Shown in pieces: positions 1-7,924 of a stretch of 64,000 nt of DNA; positions within the stretch are counted from its first letter, which is position 1, and each line of letters begins with the position of its first letter. The translations under genes and the position numbers were made by a program. The stretch is taken from NCBI GenBank assembly GCA_040757715.1, contig JBFLWS010000014.1, positions 1 through 64,000 of the forward strand, read 5' to 3'. This DNA is from CAIMFV01 sp040757715. Its GTDB lineage: Bacteria; Pseudomonadota; Alphaproteobacteria; Caulobacterales; Caulobacteraceae. The notes beneath the pieces are model-generated. The model had not been told where the DNA came from. It saw only the letters and a program-made list of their open reading frames with translations, and did no database searches.

Positions 1-487
1 CGCCGTCGAGCAGCACTTCCACGTGGTCGATGCTGGCCACCGGGATCAGGCTGAGATCGGCCGTGGCCGCGCCCTGGTAGGGTCCGCCGAGGACGTGCAG
101 GTTGCCGCTCGTATGGCGACGCTTGCCGTCCACCAGCACCAGGGTGTCGTTGGGGCTGACGCCGCGCAGGCGGGCCGACAGAGTGAGGTTGGCGGTGTCG
201 CCGCCGAGAGCCTCAGCCGTGAAGGAGGGCACGTTCTGGGCCAGGCCCTGGATCAGGTCGGGCTGACCCACATGCTTCAGAGCGTCCGCGCCCACCACCT
301 CGATGGGGGCCGGGCTGTCGGCGGCCTTCAGGCCGGTGGTGCGCGTGCCGGTGACGATCACCGCCTCCACCGCACCGTCCGACGTGGCCGCCGCAGCAGC
401 CGGCGCATCCGCCGCCCATGCAGTATTGCCCGCACTCAACGCGCTCATAAGCGCAACGGCGCTCGCGCCGCCAAATAAAACTCGCAT
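1..487 (-). CDS. TonB-dependent receptor, N-terminal part (cut by window edge)
   Basis: Read on the minus strand, the frame opens with MRVLFGGASAVALMSALSAG, a Sec-type signal peptide, followed by an Ala-rich linker, a TonB-box-like stretch (VEAVIVTGTRTTG) and the start of the plug domain (SPAPIEVVGADAL, then VLVDGKRRHT). This order is diagnostic for outer-membrane TonB-dependent receptors, which import siderophores, vitamin B12 or sugars using ExbBD/TonB energy. The substrate cannot be told because the barrel lies outside the window. An ATG two codons further up (493) is possible, but the GGGGAT ribosome-binding site fits the ATG at 487 better. About 160 residues are present. Confidence 0.9.
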   Translation of the reverse strand, partial: MRVLFGGASAVALMSALSAGNTAWAADAPAAAAATSDGAVEAVIVTGTRTTGLKAADSPAPIEVVGADALKHVGQPDLIQGLAQNVPSFTAEALGGDTANLTLSARLRGVSPNDTLVLVDGKRRHTSGNLHVLGGPYQGAATADLSLIPVASIDHVEVLLDG

Positions 488-952
488 TATCATCCCCGTT
501 TGCAAGAGAAATTGCCTGCCGATCGAGGACGCTCCTCCCAATTTTATATTTCAGCTTAGTGTGTCCCAAGTCTGAATTGGCCAAATGATCGCCTTACAGC
601 GTCGATTTGGCCGTGTTGAATTTAGAGCTTGTAAGCGGCAGGAATGATGTCAAGGATTCATCACGAAGCGGGGTGGCGGCGTTAAAGCGTGTGCATGAAA
701 GCGCGCAATTTCGCCCCAGATTGGCGAGCGGCGCCCAATTCTTAAGCGCAGCCCTCAATTGAGACTCGCGCCCTCGACTTTAAGGCGATTGCGACTTGTG
801 TAGTTGAACTCTTTCTTCCGTATCGTCGCGGACGGTGCGCGTTCGCCGGCAAATACTCACATTGCTGACAGGTCTGTTCCTGCAGCGGCGTAGGTCAGCA
901 GCCTTAGCGGCGCGCCACCCGCAATGCCGAGCTCATGAATATGTGCGGGAGA
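488..952. other. Intergenic stretch, no gene recognised
   Basis: About 460 bases between the receptor start and tRNA-Val. It is less GC-rich than its surroundings and should hold the receptor promoter and leader (minus strand). I found no convincing coding frame, RNA fold or repeat in it. Confidence 0.5.
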
Positions 953-1027
<75 letters not shown>

Positions 1028-1087
1028 GCCCGGGAAGGGCTGGTTCTATACGGACTCTGAAGCCGACCCGCAAGCGCGTGTGTCGGC

Positions 1088-1447
1088 TCATGCCGCGATC
1101 ATCCGCTCCACCTCGGCCACGATCTCGCGCAAATGCACCGGCTTGGAGAGGACCTTGGAGCCTTGCGGGGCCTGATCCTTGGCGGCCAGGGCCACGGCGG
1201 CGAAGCCGGTGATGAACATGATGCGCAGGCCAGGCGCGCGATTGGCGGCGTGACGGGCCACCTCGATGCCGTCCACGCCAGGCATGACGATGTCGGTGAG
1301 CAGAAGGTCGTAAGGGCCATCGTCCAAGGCCGTGATGGCGGCTTCCCCGTCCGGGCAGGCGCGCACCTCGTAGCCGGCCCGCTCCAGGGCCCGCGCCAGG
1401 AAGTTGCGCAGGGAGTCATCGTCTTCGGCGAGCAGGATACGGCTCAT
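1088..1447 (-). CDS. cpdR: CpdR-like single-domain response regulator
   Basis: The 119-residue product is a stand-alone receiver domain: acidic pocket EDDD at residues 8-11, phospho-acceptor Asp52 in LLLTDIVMPGVDG, the Thr in MFITGFAAVAL, and the Lys in VLSKPVHLRE. The beginning (RILLAEDDDSLRNFLARALE) and the AA C-terminus match Caulobacter CpdR closely. In Caulobacter, unphosphorylated CpdR goes to the cell pole with ClpXP and primes degradation of PdeA and, with RcdA and PopA, CtrA; CckA/ChpT phosphorylation switches it off. The start is the ATG of MSRILL; the frame stays open far upstream on this strand, but that extension is antisense to the next gene. The hutG-like gene is divergent. Confidence 0.9.
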   Translation of the reverse strand: MSRILLAEDDDSLRNFLARALERAGYEVRACPDGEAAITALDDGPYDLLLTDIVMPGVDGIEVARHAANRAPGLRIMFITGFAAVALAAKDQAPQGSKVLSKPVHLREIVAEVERMIAA

Positions 1448-1594
1448 GTGGCGCGGGGGCTCCAAGGGGATGTTCCGAGGCTCGAACCTAGGCCCCAAGG
1501 GTAAACTCCGAATAAAGCGGTGGCGAGGGGGCGATGATGCAATTCGCTGAGGTCGCGCGTTGACCTCCAGCGCGCGAGTGGAGGAAATAGCCGC

Positions 1595-2509
1595 ATGACG
1601 GCGGACGACGGCGGATTTGACGAACGGGCGGTAATGGCGGACGCGCCCCCGGCGGCGGATCTCGCACCGGTGTTCTCCCTCGAACTCCCACCCGGCGAGG
1701 TTTCGCCGGTGATCTGCGCTTCGCCCCATTCCGGCCGCCGCTATCCGTCCGAGCTCCTGGCCGCGGCGCGGCTCGATCTGCGCCAACTCCGCCGAACCGA
1801 AGATGCTTACGTTGATCAGCTGGTGAAGGGCGCGCCCGCGCGAGGCGCCACGCTGCTGACGGCCGAACTCGGCCGCGCCTATGTCGATCTCAACCGCGAT
1901 CCGCTTGAACTCGATCCGGCCATGTTCGACGGACCCTTGCCGGCGGGGGCGAAGATTCACTCGCCTCGCGTGGCGGCCGGACTTGGCGTCATTCCTAAAC
2001 TTTCGGCGAGCGGCCGCGAAATCTATGGCCAGCGTCTGGTCGCCCGTGAAATTGAGCGTCGCCTTGCGCTCGCACATCGGCCCTATCACGCTGCGCTCGA
2101 GCAGGTAGTGCAGACCGCGGTCAAGGCCCACGGCTGCGCCCTATTGCTCGATTGGCATTCCATGCCGAGCTCGGCGGCGCGAATGGGGGGCGGCGCTGCG
2201 CCCGACGTGGTGCTGGGCGACTTCCATGGCCTCAGCTGTGCGCCAAGCGTCATCGACGGTATCGAAGCCTTCTTCACCCGCCAAGGGTATCGTTGCCAGC
2301 GCAATCAGCCCTACGCCGGCGGCTACATCATGGAGCGCTACGGACGCCCTGCGGACGGCGTGCATGCGCTGCAGATAGAGCTGAACCGGTCTCTCTATCT
2401 CGACGAGGCGCGCCTGGAGCTGACGCCCGGCTTTGATCGATTGCGCCGAGACCTGGGCGGGCTCATCGCCGCGGCTGTGCGCGATTGGCGCGCTATGACA
2501 GGCGCCTGA
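1595..2509 (+). CDS. N-formylglutamate amidohydrolase family protein
   Basis: 304 residues. Family signatures visible are ICASPHSGRRYP near residue 40, the EDAYVDQL stretch, AYVDLNRDPLELD, and LLLDWHSMPS near residue 185, which carry the conserved His/Asp/Glu residues. Members hydrolyse N-formylglutamate to formate and glutamate at the end of histidine degradation, or act on related N-acyl amino acids. No other hut gene is present, so the substrate is uncertain. The start ATG has a strong GGAGGAA 8 bases upstream. It is divergent from cpdR (147-bp gap) and converges on the next minus-strand gene across a 51-bp palindromic repeat. Confidence 0.85.
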   Translation: MTADDGGFDERAVMADAPPAADLAPVFSLELPPGEVSPVICASPHSGRRYPSELLAAARLDLRQLRRTEDAYVDQLVKGAPARGATLLTAELGRAYVDLNRDPLELDPAMFDGPLPAGAKIHSPRVAAGLGVIPKLSASGREIYGQRLVAREIERRLALAHRPYHAALEQVVQTAVKAHGCALLLDWHSMPSSAARMGGGAAPDVVLGDFHGLSCAPSVIDGIEAFFTRQGYRCQRNQPYAGGYIMERYGRPADGVHALQIELNRSLYLDEARLELTPGFDRLRRDLGGLIAAAVRDWRAMTGA

Positions 2510-2533
2510 GGGTTTGCTCTAGCCATTTGAACC

Positions 2534-2584
2534 TAGAGCATTTTTGCCCGAAAACCGGTTCCCACTTTTCGGAAAATACTCCTA
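2534..2584. repeat. 51-bp dispersed palindromic repeat, copy 1
   Basis: Begins TAGAGCATTTTT, carries the central ACCGGTTCCCACTTTTC and ends CTCCTA. The ends are complementary and the centre (GAAAACCGGTTCCCACTTTTC) is imperfectly self-complementary, so either strand can fold. It fills the space between two convergent genes; its last three bases, read on the minus strand, are the TAG stop codon of the monooxygenase gene. Other copies are at 16296 and 54882, with a degenerate one at 36534. Likely role: bidirectional terminator (inference). Confidence 0.85.
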
Positions 2585-2872
2585 CCCCACCGAGTCGAGA
2601 TATTCGATGTTCGGGCGATCGGCCATGAACGGCCCCATCTTGGCCCCGGCGGCGCGGAAATAGTCGGTCTTGCCGTGGGCTTCGAGGGCGCCCTGGTCGG
2701 CGTAGAGCTCCAGCACCTTATAGACGCCGGCCTCGTTGCGGCTCTTGGTCAGCTGGTACGTCAGGCAGCCCGGCTCATTGGCCTTTACCTGGGCCGCCAG
2801 GTCGAGGAACACCGCCTCGAACTCCGCCGTCTTGTCCGTCTGCACCTTCAAGGTGGCCACCACGCCGATCAT
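2582..2872 (-). CDS. Antibiotic biosynthesis monooxygenase (ABM/YgiN-like) protein
   Basis: A 96-residue ferredoxin-like alpha/beta domain. Visible family features are the N-terminal MIGVVATLKVQ strand, AEFEAVFLDLAAQVKANEPG, CLTYQLTKS and the C-terminal helix with HGKTDYFRAAGAKMG. ABM proteins are cofactor-free dimeric monooxygenases or quinol oxidases; many small bacterial ones have unknown substrates. Start chosen at the ATG of MIGVV because GGAGGA lies 5 bases upstream; an earlier ATG five codons up has no such site. It stands alone, with the aquaporin gene on the same strand 79 bases away. Confidence 0.82.
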   Translation of the reverse strand: MIGVVATLKVQTDKTAEFEAVFLDLAAQVKANEPGCLTYQLTKSRNEAGVYKVLELYADQGALEAHGKTDYFRAAGAKMGPFMADRPNIEYLDSVG

Positions 2873-2951
2873 TGCGTCCTCCGTCATTTGATTGGAGCGC
2901 GATCCTAACGAGGACAAACGGGCCGGCAAGCCTGACGCAGCGTGAGCAGGT

Positions 2952-3617
2952 TCAAGTTTCTAGCAGCTTCCACCGAAACGCCGTGGCCCCCAGCACCGCG
3001 CCCACCGCGGGAGCAAGGATGAACAGCCACAGCTGCTTCAGGGGCAGGCCGCCCAGCAACACGGCGGGGCCGAAGCTGCGCGCCGGGTTCACCGACACGC
3101 CGGTGATCTGGATGCCGACGATGTGGATGGCGGCGAGGGCGAGACCGATGGCGAGGCCAGCAAAGGCGCCCTGCCCGTCCTTGCCGGTGACCCCCAGGAT
3201 CACCACCACGAAGATGGCCGTGGCCACGGTCTCGAATACCGCCGCCGAACCGAGCTGAAAGCCGCCTGGCGAGGCCGTATCGAAGCCGTTGGCCCCAAGG
3301 CCCGCGCCGGTTCCGCCAGCGATGGCGGTCAGGATCGCGGCGCCGGCCAGGGCGCCGGCGAACTGCACCACCCAATAGGCGATCATGTCGCGCGGGCTCA
3401 TGCGCCCGGCCACCAGGGCCGCGAGACTCACCGCCGGATTGACGTGACAGCCGCTCACCGGGCCAAGGCCATAGATCAAGGCCGCCAGGGTGAAGCCGAA
3501 GGAGAGCGCGATCCCCACCTGGCCGATGTGGGCGAAGCCGCCCAGCACCGCTGCGCCGCAACCGAACAGCACCAGCACAAGGGTCCCGAAGAATTCCGCA
3601 AACAGCTTCTGCGCCAT
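2952..3617 (-). CDS. aqpZ: Aquaporin Z-type water channel
   Basis: 221 residues and six hydrophobic segments with both NPA half-helices: HVNPAVS near residue 62 and VNPARS near residue 175. The selectivity-filter residues of AqpZ, Phe (SFGF), His (AIHIVG), Thr (ITG) and Arg (NPARS), are all present, which indicates a strict water channel rather than a glycerol facilitator. It acts in the inner membrane in rapid osmotic water flux. The start ATG (MAQKLFAEFFGT) matches the family N-terminus, so no extension is needed. Confidence 0.95.
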   Translation of the reverse strand: MAQKLFAEFFGTLVLVLFGCGAAVLGGFAHIGQVGIALSFGFTLAALIYGLGPVSGCHVNPAVSLAALVAGRMSPRDMIAYWVVQFAGALAGAAILTAIAGGTGAGLGANGFDTASPGGFQLGSAAVFETVATAIFVVVILGVTGKDGQGAFAGLAIGLALAAIHIVGIQITGVSVNPARSFGPAVLLGGLPLKQLWLFILAPAVGAVLGATAFRWKLLET

Positions 3618-3732
3618 GGCCTCTCATCCTGTATCGATGGTTGAGCAAGCCTAGCACGCGTCGCCTCTCCCGCGCTTGGGTCTTTTCCCGTGAAGGCCGA
3701 GCGCCTATATTGGCTTTGTCCGGCTTCGGCCG

Positions 3733-4060
3733 AACTATGGAGATAAACGCGCGCGGAATAAGCGGACTGGACCCGGGTGCGATTCCCGGCGGCTCCACCA
3801 AATCCCTCTCCGGGTTGTCGCCGGACGTTGCGGGGCCGATCAGCATCGACAGACGTGTAAAGGCGTTGCTTTCTCTCGGAGTGGGCCCCCGCGATCGGCC
3901 CATTTTATAGATGCGAACGACAACTTCGCTGAAGAGTACGCCTTGGCCGCGTAATGCGGTCCGGTCGAACTCGACCTAAAGCCCTAGGGTCTTAGCTGCC
4001 CTAGGCGGGGCTCGGAGGGGGCCTGGCAACAGAACCCCTCCACTTCGCCCTCCGCCTCGT
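3733..4060 (+). ncRNA. ssrA: tmRNA, circularly permuted two-piece form (ends approximate)
   Basis: The acceptor piece comes first and ends with T-stem/loop CCGGGTGCGATTCCCGG and GGCTCCACCA at 3791-3800. A spacer of about 31 bases follows, then the coding piece starting GGGGCC at 3832, which pairs with GGCTCC of the acceptor end including the G3:U pair that alanyl-tRNA synthetase reads. The resume codon GCG is at 3913 and the tag frame (3913-3951, TAA at 3952) encodes ANDNFAEEYALAA. Inverted repeats after the tag (CCCTAGG...CCTAGG and GGAGGGG...CCCCTCC) are pseudoknot or pairing elements. This split layout is characteristic of alphaproteobacteria; it rescues stalled ribosomes and tags proteins for ClpXP. 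The outer ends are estimated. Confidence 0.93.
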
Positions 4061-4143
4061 TTAAGGAAATATTTGGCCTCCGGGCTGAGGACAGGCGGCG
4101 GCGCCTCGGTGTATGGTCGCCGCCGATACAGTCGGGGACGCGT

Positions 4144-4722
4144 ATGGCGCAGGATCGCAGCGATCAGGACATGATGGGCTATGAAGCCCTGTCGCAGGAG
4201 GCCCTGCGCGGGGTGATCAAGAGCGCCTTGCGTCGCGCCGCCCAGCCGGACGGCCTGCCGGGCGCGCATCATCTCTACATCACTTTCAAGACCCGGGCGG
4301 CGGGGGTTTCGGCGCCCATCGAGCTCACCGAGCGCTATCCGGACGAGATGACCATCGTTCTGCAGCACCAGTTCTGGGACCTGGCCCCCGGCGAGACCTT
4401 CTTTTCGGTGACCCTGAAGTTCGGCGGCCAGCCCAAGCGGCTCTCGATCCCCTACGTGGCCGTGACCCGCTTCTTCGACCCGAGCGTGCAGTTCATGCTG
4501 CAATGGCCAGCGCCAGAAGTCGCTCCCGCCGAGATCATCCAGGCGCCTATCGTCCCGGCGGCCACGGCCCGCACGCCCAAGAAGGCCGAGCCGAAGCCGG
4601 TCTCGGCGCTCGCGGAACTCGCTGAAGCGGGCGCCGCCGAGACGCCTGAGCCGCCCACGGACGATCCGGACGGCGACGGCGGGCCGAAGGTGGTCTCCCT
4701 CGACCAGTTCCGGAAGAAATAA
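4144..4722 (+). CDS. sspB: SspB, ClpXP adaptor for tmRNA-tagged proteins
   Basis: 192 residues. The core (about 10-120) has the alpha-type SspB strands: HHLYITFKTRAAGV, LTERYPDEMTIVLQHQFWDL, FFSVTLKFGG, LSIPYVAVTRFFDPSVQFMLQW. A long Pro/Ala/Glu linker leads to the C-terminal VVSLDQFRKK, the expected ClpX zinc-domain-binding tail. SspB grips the N-terminal half of the ssrA tag and delivers substrates to ClpXP. It lies directly downstream of the tmRNA gene on the same strand, so tag and tag-reader are neighbours. Its TAA overlaps the ATG of the next gene by one base. Confidence 0.95.
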   Translation: MAQDRSDQDMMGYEALSQEALRGVIKSALRRAAQPDGLPGAHHLYITFKTRAAGVSAPIELTERYPDEMTIVLQHQFWDLAPGETFFSVTLKFGGQPKRLSIPYVAVTRFFDPSVQFMLQWPAPEVAPAEIIQAPIVPAATARTPKKAEPKPVSALAELAEAGAAETPEPPTDDPDGDGGPKVVSLDQFRKK

Positions 4723-5183
4723 TGAGCCTCGAACCGGGCGAGGCTGAGCGCCCCACCGACGCGGTGCTCCTGGAACGCTTTCGCCGCACCCGCAACGCCC
4801 CCAAGGCCACCCAGACCCTCGGCTTCGAGATGCTGCGGGTGGATCAGGCGGCCATGGAGGTGGAGGCGGCCTTCCTCGCCCGCGAGGAGTGGACCAATCC
4901 CATGGGGGTGATTCAGGGCGGCTTCCTCATGGCCATGCTCGACGAGGTGATGTCGGTGGCCGGCGTGGTGGCCTCAGGGCTGACCATGGTCATGCCGACG
5001 CTGGAGATGAAGACGAGCTTCCTTCTCTCCGCCAAGCCCGGCCGGCTGATCGGCTTGGGCCGCGTGCGCAAGTGGGGCCGCACCATCGCCTTCACCGAGG
5101 GCGAGCTGCGCGATGACGAGGGCCGGCTGCTCGCCACCGCCACGGCCACGGCCATGCCCCGACCCATCGCGCCCAAGGGTTAG
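4722..5183 (+). CDS. PaaI-family hotdog-fold thioesterase
   Basis: 153 residues with the hotdog signature NPMGVIQGGFLMAMLDEVMSVAG (Asn/Asp-Gly region and the central helix) near residues 60-85, followed by the strands MVMPTLEMKTSFLLSAKPG and GRLIGLGRVRKWGRTIAFTEGEL. The family hydrolyses acyl-CoA thioesters, often aromatic or medium-chain; the substrate here is unknown. The start codon overlaps the sspB stop (TAATG), so the two are translationally coupled. The 3' end overlaps the convergent decarboxylase gene by 4 bases. Confidence 0.85.
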   Translation: MSLEPGEAERPTDAVLLERFRRTRNAPKATQTLGFEMLRVDQAAMEVEAAFLAREEWTNPMGVIQGGFLMAMLDEVMSVAGVVASGLTMVMPTLEMKTSFLLSAKPGRLIGLGRVRKWGRTIAFTEGELRDDEGRLLATATATAMPRPIAPKG

Positions 5184-6595
5184 CCTCGAACCGCGCGCCA
5201 GGCGTCGATCACCGCCTCGGCCACCGGATCGAGATCGGCAGGGCCGGTGGGGCCGCCGCACACCGACACGCGCATCACCCACTGGCCGCGCCACACGCCG
5301 CCGCCCATGAAGCAGCGCGCATCCTCTTGCACCCGGTCGATGACGGCGAGGGTCTCGGCGTCGCTGCCCTCGCCTTCGCCGAAGCGGATGATGATCTGGT
5401 TCAGCACCACGTCATTGACGATGCGCACGCCGGGCTCGCGGGCGAGGCGCTGGGCGAGGTCCGCGGCGAAGCGGCAATGGCGCTCCACCATCTCGGCGAT
5501 GCCGGTGCGGCCGAGCGCCTTGATCACCGCCCAGGTCGCAAAGCCCCGCCCGCGCCGGGACAGCTCCATCACATATTGCGAGGGATCGCGGGCCTCGCCC
5601 TCCGCCGGGGGCAGGTAGCTGGCGGAGATGGCCATGGCCCGGCGGTGCGCCTCGGCGTCGCGCACGATGGCGAAGCCGCAGTCATAAGGGGTCTGCAGCC
5701 ACTTGTGCCCGTCGGTCCCCCAGGAGTCGGCGAGCTCGTACCCCTCGCCCAGATGCGCGCGGCTGGGGCAGGCGCGAGCCCAGAGCCCGAAGGCCCCGTC
5801 CACGTGCAGCCAGGCGCCGGCGGCCTTGGCCAGGGGCGCGATCTCGGCCATGGGATCGAAGGCGCCGGTGTTGATCTGCCCCGCCTGAGCGATGGCGATG
5901 ATCGGGCCCTTCAGTGTACGGAGGGTTTCGGCGAAGGCCGCCGGGATCATGCGGCCCTGATCGTCGGTGGCCACCTTTTTCACCCGCCCGGCGCCGAGGC
6001 CGAGATATTTCAGCGCCGAATAGAGAGTGGAGTGGGCATCCTCCCCCAGCACCACATGCACCTCCGGCGCGCCAAACAGGCCGTCGCGCTCCACGTCCCA
6101 GCCCACCTTGGCCAGCACGGCGCTGCGAGCGGCGGCGAGGCAGACGAAATTGGCCACCGTGGCCCCGGTGACGAGGCCGATGCTCGACTCCCGCGGCAGG
6201 TCGAGCAGATCGAGCAACCACTCGCAGGCCACCTGCTCCACCGCGCAGGCGGCCGGGGCGGCGGTGACATTGGCCGAGTTCTGGCCCCAGGCCGAGGCGA
6301 GCCAGTCCGCCGCCACGCCCGCAGGATGCGAAGCGCCGATGACCCAGCCGAAGAAACGCGAGCCGGTCGCCCCGCGCAGACCCGGCTCGCTCTTGGCCGC
6401 CAGTTCTTCAATGAGCGCCGCAGGGTCTGCGCCGGTCTCCGGCGTCGGGGTGCGGAAGTCGGCCAGCAGCGCGTCATAGGCCTTCACCGGCCAGCGCTCG
6501 GCGCTCGGCATGGCCGTCCGATAGGCCACGGCGGCGCGGGCGGCGGCCTCCAGGGCGGCCAAATCGGCGGCGAAGTCGGGGTCGGGGCGGGTCAT
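5180..6595 (-). CDS. PLP-dependent group II amino-acid decarboxylase
   Basis: 471 residues. The fold-type I decarboxylase landmarks appear in order: GASHPAGVAADWLASAWGQN, LVTGATVANFVCLAAAR, VVLGEDAHSTLYSALKYLGL, AIAQAGQINTGAFDP, HVDGAFGLWA, and the PLP-lysine motif DGHKWLQTPYDCG around residue 310. The family includes aromatic L-amino-acid, tyrosine and glutamate decarboxylases; the substrate cannot be assigned. The start MTRPDPDFAADLAALE has GAGG upstream. It is a single-gene unit. Confidence 0.9.
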   Translation of the reverse strand: MTRPDPDFAADLAALEAAARAAVAYRTAMPSAERWPVKAYDALLADFRTPTPETGADPAALIEELAAKSEPGLRGATGSRFFGWVIGASHPAGVAADWLASAWGQNSANVTAAPAACAVEQVACEWLLDLLDLPRESSIGLVTGATVANFVCLAAARSAVLAKVGWDVERDGLFGAPEVHVVLGEDAHSTLYSALKYLGLGAGRVKKVATDDQGRMIPAAFAETLRTLKGPIIAIAQAGQINTGAFDPMAEIAPLAKAAGAWLHVDGAFGLWARACPSRAHLGEGYELADSWGTDGHKWLQTPYDCGFAIVRDAEAHRRAMAISASYLPPAEGEARDPSQYVMELSRRGRGFATWAVIKALGRTGIAEMVERHCRFAADLAQRLAREPGVRIVNDVVLNQIIIRFGEGEGSDAETLAVIDRVQEDARCFMGGGVWRGQWVMRVSVCGGPTGPADLDPVAEAVIDAWRAVRG

Positions 6596-6887
6596 GACGG
6601 CCTCATGGGCGATAACGAAGCGGCTTAGCTAGGAAGCGGCGTCCGATCCGGCAATCCGAAACTTGCGACGAACTCCCTCCGCGCACTTCAGCCTCCCGGG
6701 CCTCGCTACCGAAGGGCGCAGTGCGAAGCCCGTTACCGTTGATTAACACAACCTAGCATCTTGCTATTGAAGGGGCGATTGGGATAAACATTCCCCTTAC
6801 TGCGTAAATCTGGAATAGTAAGTGTTGGCGCAGAGTTGTTGCGGAAAATACTCTCCCTCCGTTGAACAGGACGGCCGGCAAGAGCAC
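6596..6887. other. Intergenic stretch, no gene recognised
   Basis: About 290 bases of lower GC content than the neighbours, between the decarboxylase start and a doubtful small gene. It should contain the decarboxylase promoter on the minus strand. No RNA, repeat or operator is obvious. Confidence 0.4.
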
Positions 6888-7235
6888 ATGAACCATATGC
6901 GCAACGTCCAGCATCACACGACGACCTCGGGCGGCAAGGCGCCATCGTGGGGGAAAACTTGCGCCCCCACGTCTTTGCGCAAGGTCCGCGAGAATATCGC
7001 CGCAAGCACCCGCTCAACGACAGGCTTCCTGAACGGCATGATGACGCTTCAGCTGTTTCCGGACGCCACAGAAGTCCTCGCGACATTGGCGCCCAGCGGA
7101 CTTCAACGCGACTGGGCGAAGGTGGGCCAAGACCTTCGCCGAGCGATGATCGCTTGGCGGCGGCGTCATCATTGGGGTGATCGCGCTCTTCCTTGGCCAG
7201 AAATGGCGCCTCCAATCGCGGGACAAGACGCCTGA
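6888..7235 (+). CDS. Hypothetical small protein (doubtful)
   Basis: A possible 115-residue protein starting MNHMRNVQHH, with a middle part FLNGMMTLQLFPDATEVLA and GLQRDWAKVGQDLRRAM that reads like an amphipathic helical protein. I do not recognise the family. Support is weak: no good ribosome-binding site, and the Arg/Trp-rich end resembles out-of-frame GC-rich sequence. It is kept because the middle segment has a normal residue mix and the stretch has no better candidate. Confidence 0.3.
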   Translation: MNHMRNVQHHTTTSGGKAPSWGKTCAPTSLRKVRENIAASTRSTTGFLNGMMTLQLFPDATEVLATLAPSGLQRDWAKVGQDLRRAMIAWRRRHHWGDRALPWPEMAPPIAGQDA

Positions 7236-7260
7236 CGCGCGCGACGATTCTGACCTTTAA

Positions 7261-7320
7261 TTGCCCCCCTCAAACCATCTCGAGAAACGCCGCCAGGGCG
7301 CGGCTGGGCGGGCGATCGCA
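7261..7320 (-). pseudogene. Remnant of a lysR 3' end (direct repeat of 7916-7975)
   Basis: Read on the minus strand this segment encodes DRPPSRALAAFLEMV followed by TGA, exactly the last 15 residues and stop of the LysR gene at 7925-8797. The DNA copies differ at about 8 of 60 bases, and all differences in the coding part are synonymous. Beyond the DRPP codons the similarity stops. The two copies flank the CPBP protease gene as direct repeats, so this is the old end of a lysR gene left behind by an insertion or recombination. Confidence 0.8.
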
Positions 7321-7371
7321 ATATCTCAAGCTATGGTGTAGCCCTTGGCGAGGCTGAATTGGGCGCTGAAA

Positions 7372-7899
7372 ATGGCAAGCTTCGTATTGATGCCAGCAGT
7401 TCGTCGGCTTTCGCGAAGCCTGACCACACTTCCCGACGGTCACGCTTGGCGCTTTTCCGTTATTGTCGGCGGAGTTGCGGCGGCTGCGATGACCGTCGTG
7501 GGCTTTCCCTTTCATCTGCTCCACATTGAGCAAACGGATATCTCTGCGTTGCCCCTTAGGTGCTTGAGGGTGCTATTTGTGCCGGCGCTCGCCGAAGAGA
7601 TGTTCTTTCGGGGCCTGTTGGTCAAAGATCGCTCTGAGACTTCAAACCCTTGGGTTTCCGCGACCCTGGCCACGGTCCTGTTCGTCGCTTGGCACGGGAT
7701 CGAAACCCTCTTCCTACATCACGCCGCGCCCATCTTTCTGCGGACCGACTTCCTTGTGTGCGCAGCGGTCCTTGGCGCAGCCTGCGCCATCATGCGTTGG
7801 CGATCCGCATCTCTGTGGCCGGCCGTCATCTTCCACTGGCTGGTGGTGGTCACCTGGCAAACCTGGCTCGGCGGACCTGGATTTCAGGCCCTGATGTGA
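7372..7899 (+). CDS. CPBP family intramembrane glutamic endopeptidase
   Basis: About 175 residues and mostly hydrophobic. The catalytic motifs of the CPBP (Abi/CAAX protease-like) family are present: EEMFFRG (Glu75, Glu76, Arg80), then FVAWHGIE with the first His, and VIFHWLVV with the second His. Members are membrane proteases related to Rce1, with roles in bacteriocin immunity or protein maturation; the substrate here is unknown. A TTG start 9 codons upstream (7345) is possible. Codon choice is less GC-biased than in neighbouring genes, and the gene sits between two copies of a lysR 3' end, so it looks acquired. Confidence 0.8.
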   Translation: MASFVLMPAVRRLSRSLTTLPDGHAWRFSVIVGGVAAAAMTVVGFPFHLLHIEQTDISALPLRCLRVLFVPALAEEMFFRGLLVKDRSETSNPWVSATLATVLFVAWHGIETLFLHHAAPIFLRTDFLVCAAVLGAACAIMRWRSASLWPAVIFHWLVVVTWQTWLGGPGFQALM

Positions 7900-7924
7900 A
7901 GGGCTCACGGCCCTCTTGCCCCCC

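Noticed and set aside
1448..2131. N-terminal extension of the cpdR frame to 347 residues
   Set aside because: The extension is antisense to the amidohydrolase gene and has no domain; CpdR proteins are about 118 residues.
3720..3800. Stand-alone tRNA ending GGCTCCACCA
   Set aside because: There is no anticodon or D-arm; the segment is the acceptor piece of the permuted tmRNA, confirmed by the tag frame at 3913.
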